DNA of 38,400 nucleotides from Cellulomonas sp. ACRRI (GTDB taxonomy: Bacteria > Actinomycetota > Actinomycetes > Actinomycetales > Cellulomonadaceae): the NCBI RefSeq assembly GCF_022346185.1, contig NZ_JAKRMS010000023.1, positions 1 to 38,400 of the forward strand, read 5' to 3'. How positions within the stretch are numbered: position 1 is the stretch's first letter; each line of letters opens with the position of its first letter. The translations under genes and the position numbers were made by a program. Under the pieces are notes generated by a model. The model worked only from the letters and a program-made list of their open reading frames with translations, did no database searches and was not told where the DNA came from. Positions 14,860 to 23,728 of this stretch are shown piece by piece.

Positions 14860-15713
14860 CCGCCGTGGCGAGCGTCCTCTGGGCCGGCGGCCGGCTGCGC
14901 GACCCGCGCGAGCCCGTCGTCGCGGGCACCGACCCCGGGTACGCGACCGGCCTCGGCCTGTTCGAGACCTGCGCGGTGGTCGGCGGCCGGGCCTTCGCGC
15001 TCACCCGGCACCTGGCGCGCCTCGCCGCGTCGGCGCACGCGCTCGGCCTGCCGGCGGTCGCCGACGACGCGGTCCGCGAGGCCGTCGCGGCGGTGCTCGC
15101 GGCGAGCGGGCCCGAGGTCGGCCGGCTCCGCATCACGGTGAGCCCCGGCGCGCCCGGCCCGGACGGCGCGGCCACCGCGCCCGCCCTCGTGGTCACCGCC
15201 GCCCCCGCGCCGGTCCGCGGCCCCGCGCACGTCGTCCGGTCCGCCTGGGTGCGCAACGAGCGGTCCCCGCTGGCCGGGCACAAGTCGACGTCCTACGCCG
15301 CCGACGTCCTCGCGCTGGCCGCGGCGACCCGCGCCGGCGGCGACGAGGCGCTGCTGGCGAACACCCGCGGGGCGCTGTGCGAGGGCGCGACGTCGAACGT
15401 GCTGGTCGAGCGCGGCGGCGAGCTGCTCACCCCGGGGCTGTCGTCGGGCTGCCTGCCCGGCGTGACGCGCGCGCTGGCGCTGGCCTGGGCGGGGGAGGCG
15501 GGCCTGCCGGTCCGGGAGGCCACCGCCGACGAGCTGCCGTGGTCGGTGGTCGAGGACGCGCGCGCGGGCGCCGCCGGGCTGGCGCTCGCCGGGTCGCTGC
15601 GCGGGGTCGTCGGGGTCGAGGTGGTGGAGGGTGCGCCGGTGGCGGTCGGCCCGCTCACCTCCGAGGTGGCGCGGCTGTTCCGGGCGCGGGCGGCCGACGA
15701 CCTCGACCCCTGA
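14856..15713 (+). CDS. pabC: Aminodeoxychorismate lyase (class IV aminotransferase fold)
   Basis: This 285-residue PLP enzyme removes pyruvate from aminodeoxychorismate to give 4-aminobenzoate. Motifs include LGLFETCAV near the N-terminus, HLARLAASA, the PLP-binding Lys143 in GHKSTSYAADVLA, EALLANTRGALCEGATSNVL and SGCLPGVTRA. The position after pabB with a 4-base overlap supports aminodeoxychorismate lyase over a branched-chain or D-amino acid aminotransferase of the same fold. The ATG at 14856 is set by that overlap. The gene is convergent with the SsgA-family gene, with a small hairpin between. Confidence 0.88.
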   Translation: MTAVASVLWAGGRLRDPREPVVAGTDPGYATGLGLFETCAVVGGRAFALTRHLARLAASAHALGLPAVADDAVREAVAAVLAASGPEVGRLRITVSPGAPGPDGAATAPALVVTAAPAPVRGPAHVVRSAWVRNERSPLAGHKSTSYAADVLALAAATRAGGDEALLANTRGALCEGATSNVLVERGGELLTPGLSSGCLPGVTRALALAWAGEAGLPVREATADELPWSVVEDARAGAAGLALAGSLRGVVGVEVVEGAPVAVGPLTSEVARLFRARAADDLDP

Positions 15714-15722
15714 CCGGGGTCG
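15704..15722. terminator. Short hairpin between convergent pabC and ssgA-like genes
   Basis: CGACCCC and GGGGTCG form a 7-bp stem across the pabC stop codon. It could serve as a two-way terminator, though it is short and lacks a T-tract. Confidence 0.4.
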
Positions 15723-15740
15723 GGAACGACGACGGAGCGG

Positions 15741-16169
15741 TCAGGCGGTGAGCAGCGCCGCGATGAGCGCGGCGATCTCGCCCTCCATGCGGTCGCTCTC
15801 GGTGCCGAGCGCCACGAGCTGCTCGGTCGCGGTGAGGAACCGCTCGAGGGGCTCGGACGGGGACGCGAGCAGCGCGCTGCCCTCGATGCCCGTGAGCGAG
15901 ACGAGCGTGAACATCGGGTCCTCGTCGCGCCACACCTGGACGTCGCCGCAGCCGGCGGGGTCCTCGGCGTCGGCGAGCATGCCCTGGAGGAGCAGCTCGC
16001 GGCCGAGCAGCCACACGGAGGTGGACTGCGGCGAGGTGAACACGGCGCGGACCGTGTAGGGGTCGCTCACGCGGTAGGACAGCTCCGCGGTGACCGGCAG
16101 GACGCTGGCATCGGAGCTGATGAGCTGCATGGCGACGGTCTCGACGACGTCGTACGAGCGCTGGGCCAC
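15741..16169 (-). CDS. SsgA-family sporulation/cell-division regulator-like protein
   Basis: The 142-residue product shows family hallmarks: VTAELSYRVSDPYTVRAVF, SVWLLGRELLLQGM (the W-x-x-x-R-x-L-L-x-x-G block), a GCGDVQVW-type block and PSEPLERFL...T. SsgA-like proteins position FtsZ and peptidoglycan synthesis in sporulating actinomycetes. Single members also occur in non-sporulating ones, where the role is less clear. GTG 16169 is chosen because AAGGAGG stands 5 bases upstream. The frame stays open to 16217 but without a ribosome site. It faces pabC and is divergent from the tRNA-Val(CAC)/thrS side. Confidence 0.9.
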   Translation of the reverse strand: MAQRSYDVVETVAMQLISSDASVLPVTAELSYRVSDPYTVRAVFTSPQSTSVWLLGRELLLQGMLADAEDPAGCGDVQVWRDEDPMFTLVSLTGIEGSALLASPSEPLERFLTATEQLVALGTESDRMEGEIAALIAALLTA

Positions 16170-16370
16170 CGCATCCTCCTTACACACACGCCTCGCGAGA
16201 AGACCATCATGACGCACGGGTCGCCAGGAGCGGAGGTCCCGGGCCGAACTTCACCCACCCGGACCCCTCACCGGGCGGCCTCCCCGGCCGAGGTCGCGCG
16301 GCGGCCGGGCGGGGCCCCGCTCCACGACCCGGGACACCGCGTCGATTTCGGATCCGCGCCCCCGGTCGGG
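16170..16370. other. Intergenic stretch upstream of the SsgA-family gene
   Basis: About 200 bp between the SsgA-family start and the tRNA promoter contain no recognisable gene. Around 16285-16330 it is strongly C/G-rich with short inverted repeats (GGCCG/CGGCC) of no clear role. Confidence 0.4.
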
Positions 16371-16376
16371 TAATGT
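16346..16376 (+). promoter_or_regulatory. Promoter of tRNA-Val(CAC)
   Basis: TTTCGG (16346-16351) and TAATGT (16371-16376) are spaced by 19 bases. The box and following TCTCG match the promoter of the leftward tRNA cluster. Confidence 0.55.
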
Positions 16377-16387
16377 TCTCGTCTGCC

Positions 16388-16459
16388 GGGCGATTGGCGC
16401 AGTGGTAGCGCGCTTCGTTCACACCGAAGAGGTCACTGGTTCGAACCCAGTATCGCCCA
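16388..16459 (+). tRNA. tRNA-Val (anticodon CAC)
   Basis: The 72-base cloverleaf starts GGGCGATTGGCGCAGTGG, with anticodon stem CTTCG/CGAAG around loop TTCACAC (CAC), T arm CTGGTTCGAACCCAG and acceptor ATCGCCC with discriminator A. CCA is not completely encoded (CCG follows). Confidence 0.95.
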
Positions 16460-16467
16460 CCGGCTCG

Positions 16468-16498
16468 AAGGCCCCGGTCCCCAGCGGACCGGGGCCTT
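16468..16498 (+). terminator. Terminator of tRNA-Val(CAC)
   Basis: AAGGCCCCGGTCC (16468-16480) pairs perfectly with GGACCGGGGCCTT (16486-16498) around a 5-base loop, nine bases after the tRNA. Confidence 0.85.
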
Positions 16499-16591
16499 CG
16501 TCGTGCCGGAGGCCCTCGACCGGGTGACCGGTCGGTAGCATCGACCCGGACCCCGCGCGCGAGGCGCGGGCCGACCGGAGGAGACCCCGCA

Positions 16592-18607
16592 GTGTCCGAG
16601 CTCATCACCCTCACCGTCGACGGCACCAGCACCACGGCCGAGGCGGGGACGACGGGCACGGACCTGTTCGGCGCTCGCCGCGACGTGGTCGTCGTGCGGG
16701 TCGACGGGGACCTGTGGGACCTGTCCCGCCCGCTGCCCGACGGCGCGGTCGTCGAGGCCGTCACGGTCGACTCGCCGGACGGCCTGGCCGTCCTGCGCCA
16801 CTCCGCCGCGCACGTGCTCGCGCAGGCGGTGCAGGAGGTCAACCCGAAGGCGAAGCTCGGCATCGGCCCGCCGGTGACCGACGGCTTCTACTACGACTTC
16901 GACGTCGAGGAGCCGTTCACCCCCGAGGACCTCAAGGCCCTCGAGAAGGTCATGTCCCGGATCGTCAAGGAGAACCAGGCGTTCCGCCGGGTCGAGGTCA
17001 CCGACGACGAGGCGCGCGCGCTCGCCGCGGACGAGCCGTACAAGCTCGAGCTGATCGGCCTGAAGTCCACGGCCGACACGGCGGGCGAGGGCGCGTCGGT
17101 CGAGGTCGGCGCCGGCGGCCTCACCTACTACCAGAACGTGCGCGGCGCGGGCCGGGAGTCCGAGACGGTGGTCTGGCAGGACCTGTGCCGCGGCCCGCAC
17201 GTGCCCAGCACCAAGGTGCTCGGCAACGGCTTCCAGCTCACCCGCTCGGCCGCGGCCTACTGGCGCGGCTCGGAGAAGAACCCGCAGCTGCAGCGGATCT
17301 ACGGCACGGCGTGGCCGACCAAGGACGAGCTCAAGGCGTACCTGGAGCGCGTGGCCGAGGCCGAGCGCCGCGACCACCGCCGGCTGGGCACCGAGCTCGA
17401 CCTGTTCTCGTTCCCGGACGAGATCGGTTCGGGCCTGGCGGTGTTCCACCCCAAGGGCGGCATCATCCGGATGGAGATGGAGGAGTACAGCCGGCGCAAG
17501 CACGTCGAGGCCGGCTACTCCTTCGTGAACTCGCCGCACATCACCAAGCAGCAGCTGTTCGAGATCTCGGGCCACCTGGACTGGTACGCGGACGGGATGT
17601 ACCCCCCGATGCAGCTGGACGAGGAGCGCGACGCCGAGGGCAACATCAAGCGCGCGGGGCAGAACTACTACCTCAAGCCGATGAACTGCCCGATGCACAA
17701 CCTGATCTTCGACTCCCGCGGGCGCTCGTACCGCGAGCTGCCGCTGCGGCTGTTCGAGTTCGGCACGGTGTACCGGTACGAGAAGTCCGGCGTGGTGCAC
17801 GGCCTGACCCGCGCCCGCGGCTTCACCCAGGACGACGCCCACATCTACTGCACGCGCGACCAGATGAAGGGCGAGCTGACCAGCCTGCTCACCTTCGTCC
17901 TCGACCTGCTCAAGGACTACGGCCTGGACGACTTCTACCTGGAGCTGTCGACCCGCAACCCGGAGAAGTCGGTGGGCGAGGACGCGGCCTGGGAGGAGGC
18001 GACCGAGACGCTCCGGCAGGTCGCCACCGAGTCCGGCCTCGAGCTGGTCCCGGACCCGGGCGGCGCGGCGTTCTACGGCCCGAAGATCTCCGTCCAGGCC
18101 AAGGACGCGATCGGCCGCACCTGGCAGATGTCGACGATCCAGCTCGACTTCAACCTGCCCGAGCGGTTCGACCTCGAGTACACGGCCGCCGACGGCACCC
18201 GGCAGCGCCCGGTGATGATCCACCGCGCGCTGTTCGGGTCGATCGAGCGGTTCTTCGCCGTGCTGACCGAGCACTACGCGGGCGCGTTCCCGGCCTGGCT
18301 CGCGCCGGTCCAGGTGCTCGCGGTGCCGGTCGCCGAGCCGTTCGAGCCGTACCTCGAGGACGTCGTGGCCCAGCTGCGCGCCCAGGGCATCCGCGCCGAG
18401 CTGGACCGGTCCAGCGACCGGTTCGGCAAGAAGATCCGCAACGCCAGCACGCAGAAGATCCCGTTCGTGCTGATCGCGGGCGGCGAGGACGCCGAGGCCG
18501 GGGCGGTGTCGTTCCGGTACCGGGACGGCCGCCAGGAGAACGGCGTGCCGGTCGCCCAGGCCGTGCAGCGCGTCGTGACCGCCGTGCGCGAGCACGCGCA
18601 GGTCTGA
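16592..18607 (+). CDS. thrS: Threonine-tRNA ligase
   Basis: This 671-residue class II synthetase charges tRNA-Thr. The N-terminal TGS and editing domain contains [14 protein letters not shown] (the H-x-x-x-H editing motif) and [15 protein letters not shown]. The catalytic core shows MNCPMHN (zinc Cys), [20 protein letters not shown] (motif 2) and [20 protein letters not shown] (motif 3). The C-terminal anticodon-binding domain begins about [16 protein letters not shown] 16592 lies 9 bases after GGAGGAGA. A TAGCAT box at 16536-16541 is a candidate -10 site. No T-box or tRNA-like leader is seen. It heads a tightly packed run with the HIT, pgsA, acyltransferase and pimA genes, as in mycobacteria. 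Confidence 0.98.
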   Translation: MSELITLTVDGTSTTAEAGTTGTDLFGARRDVVVVRVDGDLWDLSRPLPDGAVVEAVTVDSPDGLAVLRHSAAHVLAQAVQEVNPKAKLGIGPPVTDGFYYDFDVEEPFTPEDLKALEKVMSRIVKENQAFRRVEVTDDEARALAADEPYKLELIGLKSTADTAGEGASVEVGAGGLTYYQNVRGAGRESETVVWQDLCRGPHVPSTKVLGNGFQLTRSAAAYWRGSEKNPQLQRIYGTAWPTKDELKAYLERVAEAERRDHRRLGTELDLFSFPDEIGSGLAVFHPKGGIIRMEMEEYSRRKHVEAGYSFVNSPHITKQQLFEISGHLDWYADGMYPPMQLDEERDAEGNIKRAGQNYYLKPMNCPMHNLIFDSRGRSYRELPLRLFEFGTVYRYEKSGVVHGLTRARGFTQDDAHIYCTRDQMKGELTSLLTFVLDLLKDYGLDDFYLELSTRNPEKSVGEDAAWEEATETLRQVATESGLELVPDPGGAAFYGPKISVQAKDAIGRTWQMSTIQLDFNLPERFDLEYTAADGTRQRPVMIHRALFGSIERFFAVLTEHYAGAFPAWLAPVQVLAVPVAEPFEPYLEDVVAQLRAQGIRAELDRSSDRFGKKIRNASTQKIPFVLIAGGEDAEAGAVSFRYRDGRQENGVPVAQAVQRVVTAVREHAQV

Positions 18608-18611
18608 CGCG

Positions 18612-19214
18612 GTGACGGCGCACGACGACGGCCGGGGGGAGCCGGCGGTGGAGGACGCCGCCGGCCTCCCCGGCGTGCCCGACGGCTTCGGCCGGCTGTG
18701 GACCCCGCACCGGATGGCCTACATCGGCGGCGAGAACAAGCCGGCCGACGGCGAGCAGGGCGACGGCTGCCCGTTCTGCCGCATCCCGTCGCTGCCCGAC
18801 GAGGACGGCCTGGTCGTCGCGCGCGGCGCGGTCGCCTACGTCGTGCTCAACCTGTACCCGTACAACGGCGGCCACGTCCTGGTGGTCCCGTACCGGCACG
18901 TCGCCGACTACACGGACCTGACCGACGCCGAGGTGGCCGAGGTCGCGGACCTCACCCGCACGGCCATGCGCGTGCTGCGCGCGGTGAGCGGCCCGCACGG
19001 CTTCAACCTGGGCATGAACCAGGGGGCCGTCGCCGGTGCCGGCATCGCGGCGCACCTGCACCAGCACGTGGTGCCGCGCTGGTCGGGCGACAGCAACTTC
19101 CTGCCGATCGTCGGCCGCACCCGGGCGCTGCCGGAGCTCCTGCACGACACCCGGGCCCGCCTCGCGGCGGCCTGGCCGGCGGCCGACGCCGCCGCCGGCG
19201 ACCAGAAGGGATGA
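18612..19214 (+). CDS. HIT-family hydrolase/phosphorylase
   Basis: This 200-residue nucleotide-binding protein has CPFCRIPSLP (zinc-type Cys pair), VVLNLYPYNGGHVLVVPYRH and the histidine triad HLHQHVVPRW. The mycobacterial relative at the same place in the operon (Rv2613c) is a diadenosine tetraphosphate phosphorylase, so cleavage of Ap4A-type nucleotides is the likely reaction. The ~50-residue N-terminus before CPFC, with RLWTPHRMAYI, is typical of this subgroup. GTG 18612 begins four bases after the thrS stop. The downstream pgsA GTG follows its stop by seven bases. Confidence 0.92.
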   Translation: MTAHDDGRGEPAVEDAAGLPGVPDGFGRLWTPHRMAYIGGENKPADGEQGDGCPFCRIPSLPDEDGLVVARGAVAYVVLNLYPYNGGHVLVVPYRHVADYTDLTDAEVAEVADLTRTAMRVLRAVSGPHGFNLGMNQGAVAGAGIAAHLHQHVVPRWSGDSNFLPIVGRTRALPELLHDTRARLAAAWPAADAAAGDQKG

Positions 19215-19221
19215 CCGGCCC

Positions 19222-19839
19222 GTGCTGAACGGACTGCGGGGGGCCATGACCCGGCTCTTCACCCCGGTGGCGGACGCGCTCCTGAAGCGCGGCGTCTCGC
19301 CGGACGCGGTGACCATCACCGGCACCGTCGCCGTCGTCGCGGCGGCCCTCTGGCTCTACCCGACCGGGCACTTCCTGGCCGCGAGCCTCGTCATCGCGTT
19401 CTTCGCGCTCACCGACAGCCTGGACGGGGTCATGGCGCGCCGCGCCGGCCGGTCCGGGCCGTGGGGCGCGTTCCTCGACTCGACGCTGGACCGGTTCGGC
19501 GACGCCGCGATCTTCTCCGGCCTGGTGCTGTGGTTCGTGCACGGCAGCGACTCGTCCTGGGCGGGCTGGGGGTCGGGCCTGGCGCTGGCGTGCCTGGTGC
19601 TCGGCGCGATCGTGCCCTACGCGCGGGCCCGCGCCGAGGGGCTCGGCATGACCGCGGCGGTCGGGATCGCCGAGCGCGCCGACCGGCTCGCGACGGTCCT
19701 GGTCGCGACGGCCCTCGTCGGTGTCGGCGTGCCGGAGCCCGTGCTGGTCGTGGTGCTCGGCCTGCTCGCCGTGGCGTCGCTCGTGACGGTCGCGCAGCGG
19801 GTGCTGACGGTCCGGCGCCAGGCGCTGGGGGCGGCGTGA
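19222..19839 (+). CDS. pgsA: Phosphatidylinositol phosphate synthase (CDP-alcohol phosphatidyltransferase)
   Basis: This 205-residue membrane enzyme joins CDP-diacylglycerol to inositol 1-phosphate, the first committed step to phosphatidylinositol and its mannosides. The CDP-alcohol signature D-x2-D-G-x2-A-R-x8-G-x3-D-x3-D is complete (DSLDGVMARRAGRSGPWG, then AFLDSTLDRFGD). About six membrane segments surround it. Context with the acyltransferase and pimA identifies inositol phosphate, not glycerol phosphate, as the acceptor (Rv2612c/PgsA1 equivalent). GTG 19222 is used; an ATG at 19245 is possible. Its stop overlaps the next start (GTGA). Confidence 0.92.
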   Translation: MLNGLRGAMTRLFTPVADALLKRGVSPDAVTITGTVAVVAAALWLYPTGHFLAASLVIAFFALTDSLDGVMARRAGRSGPWGAFLDSTLDRFGDAAIFSGLVLWFVHGSDSSWAGWGSGLALACLVLGAIVPYARARAEGLGMTAAVGIAERADRLATVLVATALVGVGVPEPVLVVVLGLLAVASLVTVAQRVLTVRRQALGAA

Positions 19840-20822
19840 GGCGCCCGCAGCTGGACGTGGCGCGGCTGTTCGCGTTCGCGTGGCGGGTCGTCGGCAAGGT
19901 CCCCGACCCAGTGGTGCGCGGAGCGTTCCGGCTGGTCGCCGACGTGGTGTGGCTGCTCCGCGGCGCGGGCGTCCGGCAGCTCGAGGCGAACCTCGGGCGG
20001 GTGCGGCCGCAGGCCCGCCCGGACGAGATCCGCCGGCTGAGCCTGCTCGGCATGCGGTCGTACATGCGCTACTACGGCGAGGCGTTCGCGCTGGTCGGGG
20101 TGAAGCCCGAGCAGATCGACGCCCGGGTGCGGCTGGTCGACCCGGGCGAGGTCGTCGGCACCATGCGCGAGGGCCGGATGATCGTCCTGGCGCTCGGGCA
20201 CCTGGGCAACTGGGACCTCGCCGGCGCCTGGGCCACCCGCAACCTCGGGCGGACGGTCACGGTCGCCGAGCGGCTCAAGCCCGAGGCGCTGTTCCAGGAG
20301 TTCCTGCGGTTCCGCGAGAGCCTCGGCCTGGAGATCATCCCGCTGGCGGAGGGCGGCGCGGGGGGCGGGGTGTTCCGCGAGCTCGTGCGCGTGGCCCGGC
20401 AGCCCGGCGGCGGCCTGGTCCCGCTGCTCGCCGACCGCGACCTGACCGCCCGCGGCGTGGAGGTCGACCTGCTCGGCGAGCGCGCCCGGGTCGCGGCCGG
20501 GCCCGCCGCGCTGGCCGTCTCGACGGGCGCCCCGCTGTGCGCGGCCACGATCACGTACGAGCGCCTGACCGGCGCGCGCCGGCGCGCGGCCGGCACCGCG
20601 TGGGGCGTGGTGATCGAGTTCGGCCGGCTGCTGAGCGTGCCCGACGACGTCCCCCGGTCCGAGCGGGTCGCGGCGCTCACCCAGGCGTGGGTGGACGACC
20701 TCGGGCGGGGCATCGCCCGGGCCCCGCAGGACTGGCACATGCTGCAGAAGGTGTTCGTGGCCGACCTGGACCCCGAGCGGTACGCGCGGACCAGGGCGGC
20801 GGCCGGCGAGGCGGCGTCGTGA
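19836..20822 (+). CDS. patA: Phosphatidylinositol mannoside acyltransferase
   Basis: This 328-residue protein of the LpxL/HtrB-like acyltransferase family transfers a fatty acyl chain to the mannose of PIM1/PIM2 on the inner face of the membrane. The catalytic H-x4-D motif is visible as LGHLGNWDLAGAW. Further family blocks are RSYMRYYGEAFAL, GGGLVPLLADRDL and the C-terminal PQDWHMLQKVF. The gene lies between pgsA and pimA with 4-base GTGA overlaps on both sides, matching Rv2611c (PatA). The start is set by the overlap. Confidence 0.92.
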   Translation: MRRPQLDVARLFAFAWRVVGKVPDPVVRGAFRLVADVVWLLRGAGVRQLEANLGRVRPQARPDEIRRLSLLGMRSYMRYYGEAFALVGVKPEQIDARVRLVDPGEVVGTMREGRMIVLALGHLGNWDLAGAWATRNLGRTVTVAERLKPEALFQEFLRFRESLGLEIIPLAEGGAGGGVFRELVRVARQPGGGLVPLLADRDLTARGVEVDLLGERARVAAGPAALAVSTGAPLCAATITYERLTGARRRAAGTAWGVVIEFGRLLSVPDDVPRSERVAALTQAWVDDLGRGIARAPQDWHMLQKVFVADLDPERYARTRAAAGEAAS

Positions 20823-22048
20823 TCGCCGGCCTGGCGCCGGGGCCGTCCCGACCGCTGCGGGTCGGCATCGTCTGCCCCTACTCGTTCGACGTGCCGGGCG
20901 GCGTGCAGTTCCACGTCCGGGACCTCGCGGAGGCGCTGATCGACCGCGGGCACAGCGTGTCCGTGCTGGCGCCCGCCGACGAGGACACCCCGATCCCGCC
21001 CTACATGACCTCCGCCGGCCGTGCCGTGCCCGTCCGGTACAACGGCTCGGTCGCGCGGCTGGCGTTCGGCCCGATCACGGCGGCCAAGGTGCGGCGCTGG
21101 CTGGAGGCCGGGCAGTTCGACGTGCTGCACCTGCACGAGCCGGCCACGCCGTCGCTGAGCATGCTCGCGCTGTGGATCGCCGACGGCCCCGTGGTCGCGA
21201 CGTTCCACTCCTCGCTGGTGCGGTCGCGGTCGCTGCAGCTCGCCTACCCGCTGGTCCGGCAGTCGCTGGAGAAGATCGGCGCGCGGATCGCGGTGTCCGA
21301 GGACGCGCGCCGCACCCTCGTCGAGCACCTGGGCGGCGACGCGGTCGTGATCCCGAACGGGGTGTTCGTCGACGCGTTCGACGGGGTGCCCGCCGACCCG
21401 CGCTGGACCGGGACGCCCGAGGCGCCGACCGTGGTGTTCCTGGGCCGGCTGGACGAGCCGCGCAAGGGCCTGCCGGTGCTGCTCGAGGCGGTCCCGGAGG
21501 TGCGCCGGGCGTTCCCGGGCGTGCGGGTCCTGGTCGCCGGCCGCGGCGACACCGGTCCCGCCGAGGTGCGCGAGCTCCTCGGGGACGACGCGGACGCGGT
21601 GGAGTTCCTGGGCGGGATCAGCGACGAGGAGAAGGCGCGGCTGCTCGCGTCCGCGGACGTGTACTGCGCGCCGCAGACCGGCGGCGAGTCGTTCGGCATC
21701 GTGCTGGTCGAGGCGATGAGCGCGGGCACCGCGGTGCTGGCCTCGGACCTGGGCGCGTTCCGGCGGGTGCTCGACGACGGCGCCGCGGGCGTGCTGTTCC
21801 GCACCGGCGACCCCGCCGACCTCGCGCGCGCTCTCGTCGGGCTGCTCGGCGACCCGGGGGAGCGCGACCGGGTGGCCGCGGCGGGCCGCGCGGCCGTCGG
21901 GCGGTACGACTGGTCGACGGTGACGCACCAGGTGCTGACGGTGTACGAGATGGCGGTCGAGGGCAGCGTGGCGCCGGTGGGCGAGGACCCCACCTCGCTG
22001 CGCGGCGCCCGGACGGCGCTGCGGCGCCTGCGCGGGGACGAGGGATGA
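20819..22048 (+). CDS. pimA: Phosphatidylinositol alpha-mannosyltransferase
   Basis: This 409-residue GT4 glycosyltransferase transfers mannose from GDP-mannose to phosphatidylinositol. It starts with RVGIVCPYSFDVPGGVQFHV, where the glycine-rich donor/acceptor loop PGGVQ is typical of PimA. It then shows IAVSEDARRTL, VIPNGVFVDAF and FLGRLDEPRKGLPVLLEA. The nucleotide-sugar E-x7-E motif lies in GESFGIVLVEAMSAG. The start GTG overlaps the acyltransferase stop. Family length is slightly above the ~380 residues of mycobacterial PimA because of a C-terminal tail with TSLRGARTALRRL. Confidence 0.95.
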   Translation: MIAGLAPGPSRPLRVGIVCPYSFDVPGGVQFHVRDLAEALIDRGHSVSVLAPADEDTPIPPYMTSAGRAVPVRYNGSVARLAFGPITAAKVRRWLEAGQFDVLHLHEPATPSLSMLALWIADGPVVATFHSSLVRSRSLQLAYPLVRQSLEKIGARIAVSEDARRTLVEHLGGDAVVIPNGVFVDAFDGVPADPRWTGTPEAPTVVFLGRLDEPRKGLPVLLEAVPEVRRAFPGVRVLVAGRGDTGPAEVRELLGDDADAVEFLGGISDEEKARLLASADVYCAPQTGGESFGIVLVEAMSAGTAVLASDLGAFRRVLDDGAAGVLFRTGDPADLARALVGLLGDPGERDRVAAAGRAAVGRYDWSTVTHQVLTVYEMAVEGSVAPVGEDPTSLRGARTALRRLRGDEG

Positions 22049-22052
22049 CACG

Positions 22053-22685
22053 ATGAGCTGGTCCGAGACGGCGGTGGTCGTCGTCGCGGTGCTCCTGGTG
22101 GTGCTGTGGTGGTCCTGGGTGGCCGCCTCGCGCATCGACCGCCTGCACCGCAAGGTCGCCGCGTCGCGCGCCGTGGTGGACACCCAGCTGCTCCGGCGGG
22201 CGTCCGCGGCGTCGACCCTCGCGGCGTCCGGCGTGCTCGACCCGGTGAGCTCGGTGCTCGTGGGCGAGGCCTCCTGGGCGTCGATCGCCGCGGGCAGCCC
22301 GCAGACCCAGGGCATGGCCCGGCTGCCCGCCGAGCTGCGCGGGCCCGAGCGGGCCGACCCGGCCACCGCCGACCGCGGGCTGGTGGAGTCCGAGCTGTCC
22401 GCGACCCTCCGCGAGGCGCTGGACGACCCGGAGGAGGTCGCCGCGCTGCGGGAGGAGCCCGGCGCGGCCGAGCTGCTCGACGCGCTCGGGGACGCCTGGT
22501 ACCGGGTGCAGCTCGCGCGCCGGTTCCACAACGAGGCGGTCGCCCAGGCGCAGCGGATGCGCCGCGGCTGGGCGGTGCGCACCCTGCGGCTGGCGGGACG
22601 CGCGCCGATGCCGCAGACGCTGGAGCTGGACGACGCCTGGCCCGCCGCCCTGGGCCGGCCCGGGCAGCCGCCGGCCGCCGCCTGA
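22053..22685 (+). CDS. Membrane-anchored LemA-like protein (Rv2609c N-terminal-like)
   Basis: This 210-residue protein has one N-terminal membrane segment ([18 protein letters not shown]) followed by a soluble helical part. [20 protein letters not shown] and later [18 protein letters not shown] resemble the LemA pattern ('v..a.a.iDvqLkrR' and 'ARR.YN.aV'). It sits right after pimA (4-base gap), where mycobacteria carry Rv2609c, a membrane protein that I recall also contains a Nudix domain. Here the Nudix domain is absent, and a separate Nudix gene lies after pdxS. The role is unknown; a function at the membrane with the mannoside enzymes is inference. Confidence 0.7.
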   Translation: MSWSETAVVVVAVLLVVLWWSWVAASRIDRLHRKVAASRAVVDTQLLRRASAASTLAASGVLDPVSSVLVGEASWASIAAGSPQTQGMARLPAELRGPERADPATADRGLVESELSATLREALDDPEEVAALREEPGAAELLDALGDAWYRVQLARRFHNEAVAQAQRMRRGWAVRTLRLAGRAPMPQTLELDDAWPAALGRPGQPPAAA

Positions 22686-22757
22686 CGCCGCGCCCCGCCC
22701 CCCGGGGCACACCCGCGCGAGGCGTGGACGACCGCCGTCGCCGTCGCCCGGCGCGAC

Positions 22758-22763
22758 TACGAT
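22758..22763 (+). promoter_or_regulatory. Candidate -10 box of the pdxS operon
   Basis: TACGAT stands 41 bases before the pdxS GTG in a 119-bp gap after the LemA-like gene. No convincing -35 box is seen. Confidence 0.4.
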
Positions 22764-22804
22764 GGGAGCCGGAAACTCCCCTGAGCCGAACTGCGAGGAC
22801 CTCC

Positions 22805-23728
22805 GTGACCACCGACACCAGCCAGCCCGCCACCGGCACCGACGTCCCCGCCGTGGGCACCGCCCGCGTGAAGCGCGGCATGGCGGAGATGCTCAAGGGC
22901 GGCGTGATCATGGACGTCGTCACCGCCGAGCAGGCCAAGATCGCCGAGGACGCCGGCGCGGTCGCCGTCATGGCGCTCGAGCGGGTGCCCGCCGACATCC
23001 GGGCCCAGGGCGGCGTCGCGCGGATGAGCGACCCGGACCTCATCGACGGCATCGTCAGCACCGTGTCCATCCCGGTCATGGCCAAGGCCCGCATCGGCCA
23101 CTTCGTCGAGGCCCAGGTGCTGCAGAGCCTCGGCGTGGACTACGTCGACGAGTCCGAGGTCCTGACCCCGGCCGACTACGCGCACCACATCGACAAGTGG
23201 CAGTTCACCGTGCCGTTCGTCTGCGGCGCGACCAACCTGGGCGAGGCCCTGCGCCGCATCACCGAGGGCGCGGCGATGATCCGCTCCAAGGGCGAGGCCG
23301 GCACCGGCGACGTGTCGAACGCGACCACCCACATGCGGACCATCCGCGACGAGATCCGCCGGCTGTCCTCGCTGCCGGAGGACGAGCTGTTCCTCGCCGC
23401 CAAGGAGCTGCAGGCGCCGTACGACCTCGTGGTCGAGGTGGCCCGCGCCGGCAAGCTGCCCGTGGTGCTGTTCACCGCGGGCGGCATCGCCACCCCGGCC
23501 GACGCGGCGATGATGCGCCAGCTGGGCGCCGAGGGCGTGTTCGTCGGCTCCGGCATCTTCAAGTCGGGCAACCCGGCGCAGCGCGCCGCGGCGATCGTGA
23601 AGGCGACGACCTTCTACGACGACCCGGACGTCATCGCGAAGGTCTCCCGCGGCCTCGGCGAGGCGATGGTCGGCATCAACGTGGACGACGTCCCGGTGCC
23701 GCACCGCCTGGCCGAGCGCGGCTGGTGA
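22805..23728 (+). CDS. pdxS: Pyridoxal 5'-phosphate synthase, lyase subunit
   Basis: This 307-residue (beta/alpha)8 barrel makes PLP from ribose 5-phosphate, glyceraldehyde 3-phosphate and ammonia delivered by PdxT. Sequence identity is very high across the family: [20 protein letters not shown] (catalytic Asp37), [15 protein letters not shown] (Lys94, which forms the covalent intermediate), [16 protein letters not shown] and [12 protein letters not shown] (phosphate loop). The N-terminal ~20 residues are a variable Thr/Pro-rich extension. GTG 22805 is the first plausible start. Its stop overlaps the Nudix gene start (GTGA). pdxT lies 1.9 kb downstream. Confidence 0.97.
   Translation: MTTDTSQPATGTDVPAVGTARVKRGMAEMLKGGVIMDVVTAEQAKIAEDAGAVAVMALERVPADIRAQGGVARMSDPDLIDGIVSTVSIPVMAKARIGHFVEAQVLQSLGVDYVDESEVLTPADYAHHIDKWQFTVPFVCGATNLGEALRRITEGAAMIRSKGEAGTGDVSNATTHMRTIRDEIRRLSSLPEDELFLAAKELQAPYDLVVEVARAGKLPVVLFTAGGIATPADAAMMRQLGAEGVFVGSGIFKSGNPAQRAAAIVKATTFYDDPDVIAKVSRGLGEAMVGINVDDVPVPHRLAERGW

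Noticed and set aside
16499..16591. Possible T-box leader before thrS
   Set aside because: No T-box core sequence or stem I specifier is visible. The hairpin upstream is the tRNA-Val terminator.
16433..18595. A 720-codon leftward open frame across thrS
   Set aside because: It is antisense to all thrS motifs and has no family similarity.
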